Source: an uncultured Clostridium sp. | Lineage (GTDB): Bacteria > Bacillota > Clostridia > Lachnospirales > Lachnospiraceae | Length of the DNA: 64,000 nt | Reading direction: 5' to 3' | Assembly (NCBI GenBank): GCA_947644195.1 | Contig: CANRZB010000002.1 | Coordinates: forward strand, 62,001 to 126,000 | Part shown: in pieces, positions 61,773-64,000 of the stretch | How the letters are laid out: each line of letters opens with the position of its first letter | How positions within the stretch are numbered: the stretch's first letter is position 1 | Made by a program: the position numbers and the translations under genes | Notes under the pieces: generated by a model | Database searches by the model: none | Told to the model about the DNA's origin: nothing | Seen by the model: the letters and a program-made list of their open reading frames with translations, nothing else

Positions 61773-62963
61773 CTACCTTTCTCTGGTTCCCTCAGCCGTC
61801 GTTATCCACATAGCCGGTCTTACCCCGGTCTTTTTAGTATCCGAGGGAATCGCCAACACTTCATCCCCAACGATACATTTTACATGGTTACGTTGTATTG
61901 CAGCGTCACGCAGCCACCAACGGTTTTCAATTTCGGGAATCAGATCTTTATATTTTCGATACTCTTTTTCCGCCAAAACAAAAGCTTTTTCTACGCTATC
62001 CGAAGCTGCTTCCTCTAAAGGCAGAACCATGTCCCGCTCCTGACCCGAATAAGTTTCCCCCAGAAAAGAAGTATCCAGCCATTGTTTCAGTGTGGAATCT
62101 TCCCAATCTGCACCGCCGTTTTTATCAAATTTTTTGAACTGGGGAGCACTGGCAGCCAGCAATAGCACCTTGTCGTTCCGCTGCTCCAAAACAATCCAGT
62201 TTCTTCCTCCAAAAGATACCTTGTCTCCATCCTCCGCCTGCTGTAACAGCTTCTTCTCCAACGCTGCCGTTTTTTCTGCCGCATCCAGACGGTTCCAGGC
62301 CATCCGGTACAATTTCATTGCTTTTTTGTCCTGGCCTTTGTTTTCTGCCTGTTCTGCCAATTTATAGTAGCAGTCTCTTTGCAGCTTTCCCACTCCCGGT
62401 ATATTAGCCCCCTCCGAATAGCAATTTAATGCGGCGCGGTATTCTCCACGATAACGGTGCACGACCCCTTTTGCAACTGGGTATAACGGGGTTTGTGACA
62501 AAGCAGCCGCAACCAGCACCAAAATCAAAAAGGCAAGGCCTCTCCGCTTATAAATTGCAAGAGTTTCCAAATGCCGGATTTTTTCTTTACATTCCCGGAT
62601 CTCCTGTTTGGCCTTGGACTGATATGGCTCATATGCCCGCAGCCTGCGGAATTCCTCAATGGCATCAACATATCCACTTTTGGTCACAGCCTCTTCTTTC
62701 TTTCGTAGTGCTCGCTCATACGTGTCCCGGCAGCCTTTTTCTTCCGCCTCATCCGCACGCTCCAAACAATCTGCCCGGAACTGTTTTGCCTCTTTATAAT
62801 CTCCCAGGCGTTCAAAACGTTCGGCTGCATCGCGCAGGGCATCCACTTCCCGCTCAAAGCGTTCCAGGCAGTCTACCGCATTCATCAAATCCACTGCTGA
62901 TGTATAGATAGTTTCCTCCTTGGAGGGTTTCTCCTGAAATATTTCTTCTTTTTTTAATGCCAT
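61773..62963 (-). CDS. Membrane protein with helical N-terminus and DUF6273-like C-terminal domain
   Basis: 396 residues. A long helical, TPR-like cytoplasmic region (about 20-135, rich in Glu/Lys/Arg) is followed by one transmembrane segment (about 143-162), more helical repeats (about 165-245) and a C-terminal domain like DUF6273 (about 250-396; VSFGGRNWIVLEQRNDKVLLLA ... SDTKKTGVRPAMWIT). The DUF6273 domain is common in Clostridia and of unknown role. A TAGTCA-type promoter (63089-63117) precedes it. Confidence 0.7.
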   Translation of the reverse strand: MALKKEEIFQEKPSKEETIYTSAVDLMNAVDCLERFEREVDALRDAAERFERLGDYKEAKQFRADCLERADEAEEKGCRDTYERALRKKEEAVTKSGYVDAIEEFRRLRAYEPYQSKAKQEIRECKEKIRHLETLAIYKRRGLAFLILVLVAAALSQTPLYPVAKGVVHRYRGEYRAALNCYSEGANIPGVGKLQRDCYYKLAEQAENKGQDKKAMKLYRMAWNRLDAAEKTAALEKKLLQQAEDGDKVSFGGRNWIVLEQRNDKVLLLAASAPQFKKFDKNGGADWEDSTLKQWLDTSFLGETYSGQERDMVLPLEEAASDSVEKAFVLAEKEYRKYKDLIPEIENRWWLRDAAIQRNHVKCIVGDEVLAIPSDTKKTGVRPAMWITTAEGTRER

Positions 62964-63088
62964 CTGTGTATCCCCCTAGAGACTAAATCGTTTCTATTTC
63001 AAAAATATGTCATTAATATCCATTTCTTTAAACAACACACAATGATGTTAGGTACAAAAATATTTTGACCATAGCATCACATTATAAT

Positions 63089-63117
63089 AGTATAACACAG
63101 ATTCAGGAAAATGACTA
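63089..63117 (-). promoter_or_regulatory. Promoter of the DUF6273-like/Lys-tail operon (TAGTCA-17-TATACT)
   Basis: TAGTCA (63112-63117) and TATACT (63089-63094) are 17 bases apart with a TG-extended -10; a third exact TAGTCA case in this window. Confidence 0.65.
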
Positions 63118-63168
63118 CCCGACGATCTCTTTGCGTTTCTACCATCTTTTTCATTTATTTACAACAGC

Positions 63169-64000
63169 CTATGCGAAGAATCCCATATTGCCAATCTCGA
63201 CCACAAACGACTTGGTGTATTCTTCATGATCCACCTGGTCCAGCCAAATTCTACCTCCGTGCAGCGATACAATCTGCTCTGCAATACTGAGCCCCAATCC
63301 GCTTCCACCGCTACTGCTGCGAGAAGCATCTCCCCGGACAAAAGGATCAAAAATATGCTCTGCTAATTCTTCCGGGATGGGCACGCCATCGTCCGCCACA
63401 AACAGACGAAATCCCTCCCGACCTTGTGCCGGATCGAGACGAATAAAAATATGTGTTCCTGTTTCCATATGTTTTTTGGCATTATTTACTAAATTAATTA
63501 CTACGCGGCCAAATTGCACGGGATCTATCTGCGCAATACATGCTGTCTCCGGTATGTCAATTACCGGTTCGATGCCAGCCTCTTCTAACTCATCATAGAG
63601 TTCTACCACTAAATTGCGCAGCCATTCACAAACATCCATTTGCTGAAAGTGCATTTCCATGCCCCCGCTCTCCAATCTGGCATGATCCAGCAATAATTCT
63701 ACCATCACATTCATCCGTCTGGTTTTATCTACAATTGCGCCAAGATATTCCCGCTGCTTGTCCCTGTCTGAAATCAAACCATCGTTTAACGCCATGGCAT
63801 ATCCTGAAACCGTTGTCATCGGCGTTTTTAAATCATGGGCAATATCGGAAAGCAACAAATTCCGTCTATGTTGTTCCTCCTCCATCCGGCGCTTATCCTC
63901 CTCAACCATTGCCTGCACATTCTGGCGTATCATACGGCTGTATGCCCATGCTCCTATCGCAAAAGGCGCCACCAAAACCAGCAATAACAAAATACCAATC
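63169..64000 (-). CDS. Sensor histidine kinase (N-terminus beyond window)
   Basis: At least 277 residues; the frame is open to the window edge. A membrane segment at the visible N-terminus is followed by HisKA with the phospho-acceptor His in SDIAHDLKTPMTTVSGYA, then HATPase_c with N-box NLVNNAKKH, G1 box VADDGVPIPEE, F-box IFDPFVRGD and G2 box GSGLGLSIA. It is a membrane sensor kinase whose cognate regulator is presumably just outside the window. The signal is unknown. Confidence 0.9.
   Translation of the reverse strand, partial: IGILLLLVLVAPFAIGAWAYSRMIRQNVQAMVEEDKRRMEEEQHRRNLLLSDIAHDLKTPMTTVSGYAMALNDGLISDRDKQREYLGAIVDKTRRMNVMVELLLDHARLESGGMEMHFQQMDVCEWLRNLVVELYDELEEAGIEPVIDIPETACIAQIDPVQFGRVVINLVNNAKKHMETGTHIFIRLDPAQGREGFRLFVADDGVPIPEELAEHIFDPFVRGDASRSSSGGSGLGLSIAEQIVSLHGGRIWLDQVDHEEYTKSFVVEIGNMGFFA

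Noticed and set aside
1..64000. CRISPR array
   Set aside because: No set of 23-40 base direct repeats with unique spacers was seen; the repeats found are coding or short tandem repeats.

Overview
The window looks like a low-to-moderate GC Gram-positive chromosome, most likely a gut or rumen Lachnospiraceae (Clostridia). This is inferred from AGGAGG ribosome sites, sigma-A style promoters, the clostridial blocks mrnC-rlmB-sigH and DUF951-rpsF-ssb-rpsR, and many secreted proteins that combine bacterial Ig-like (Big_2) domains, Pro/Thr/Gly linkers and Lys-rich tails. No taxonomic search could be run.

Positions 1-14964 form a minus-strand array for extracellular plant-glucan use. It has four GH5-type endoglucanases (one cut by the window edge) and two non-catalytic secreted proteins (7383-9866, 10237-12033) made of repeated, apparently carbohydrate-binding modules with BspA-like leucine-rich C-termini. 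A fifth GH5 enzyme lies at 55645-58629. No dockerin, cohesin or LPXTG motif was seen, so this is a free or loosely wall-held system, not a cellulosome.

Positions 15126-23627 are housekeeping: an ABC-class ATPase, a CarD-type regulator, a YczE/YitT-type membrane protein, glmS, a DUF1292 protein, a DJ-1 family protein, tRNA-Thr, sigH, rlmB, mrnC, tRNA-Cys and tRNA-Glu. Positions 23742-28167 hold an ABC-2 transporter operon with one frameshifted permease, next to a LytTR response regulator; well-formed direct repeats sit just upstream of the operon promoter.

Positions 28339-32731 are a decayed accessory region. It contains two zinc-ribbon membrane proteins, a holin-like small toxin with a convergent small RNA (a probable type I toxin-antitoxin pair), an internally deleted IS30 element and gene remnants.

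Positions 32732-43257 concern the cell envelope: a DUF4349 lipoprotein, a D,D-carboxypeptidase, a TetR/CPBP pair, an SH3-NlpC/P60 endopeptidase with two WalR-like boxes at its promoter, and a DHHW-MBOAT-DHHW-DUF4358 set that resembles polysaccharide O-acetylation machinery. Then come rpsR, ssb, rpsF, DUF951, a peptide-type substrate-binding lipoprotein, and three paralogous CAP-domain proteins with an embedded ybaK gene. After trmB and an AI-2E family transporter come the fifth GH5 enzyme, tRNA-Gly, a small helical protein, an IS3 remnant, a Lys-tailed secreted protein, a DUF6273-like membrane protein and the start of a sensor histidine kinase.

The least described items are: (i) a recurring 150-200 residue module shared by GH5 and non-catalytic proteins, a candidate new carbohydrate-binding family; (ii) promoters of several extracellular genes whose -35 element reads TAGYCA, unlike the TTGNNN of housekeeping promoters here; (iii) the toxin/antisense RNA pair; (iv) a promoter-to-terminator unit of about 200 nt at 47319-47560 with no recognised product.
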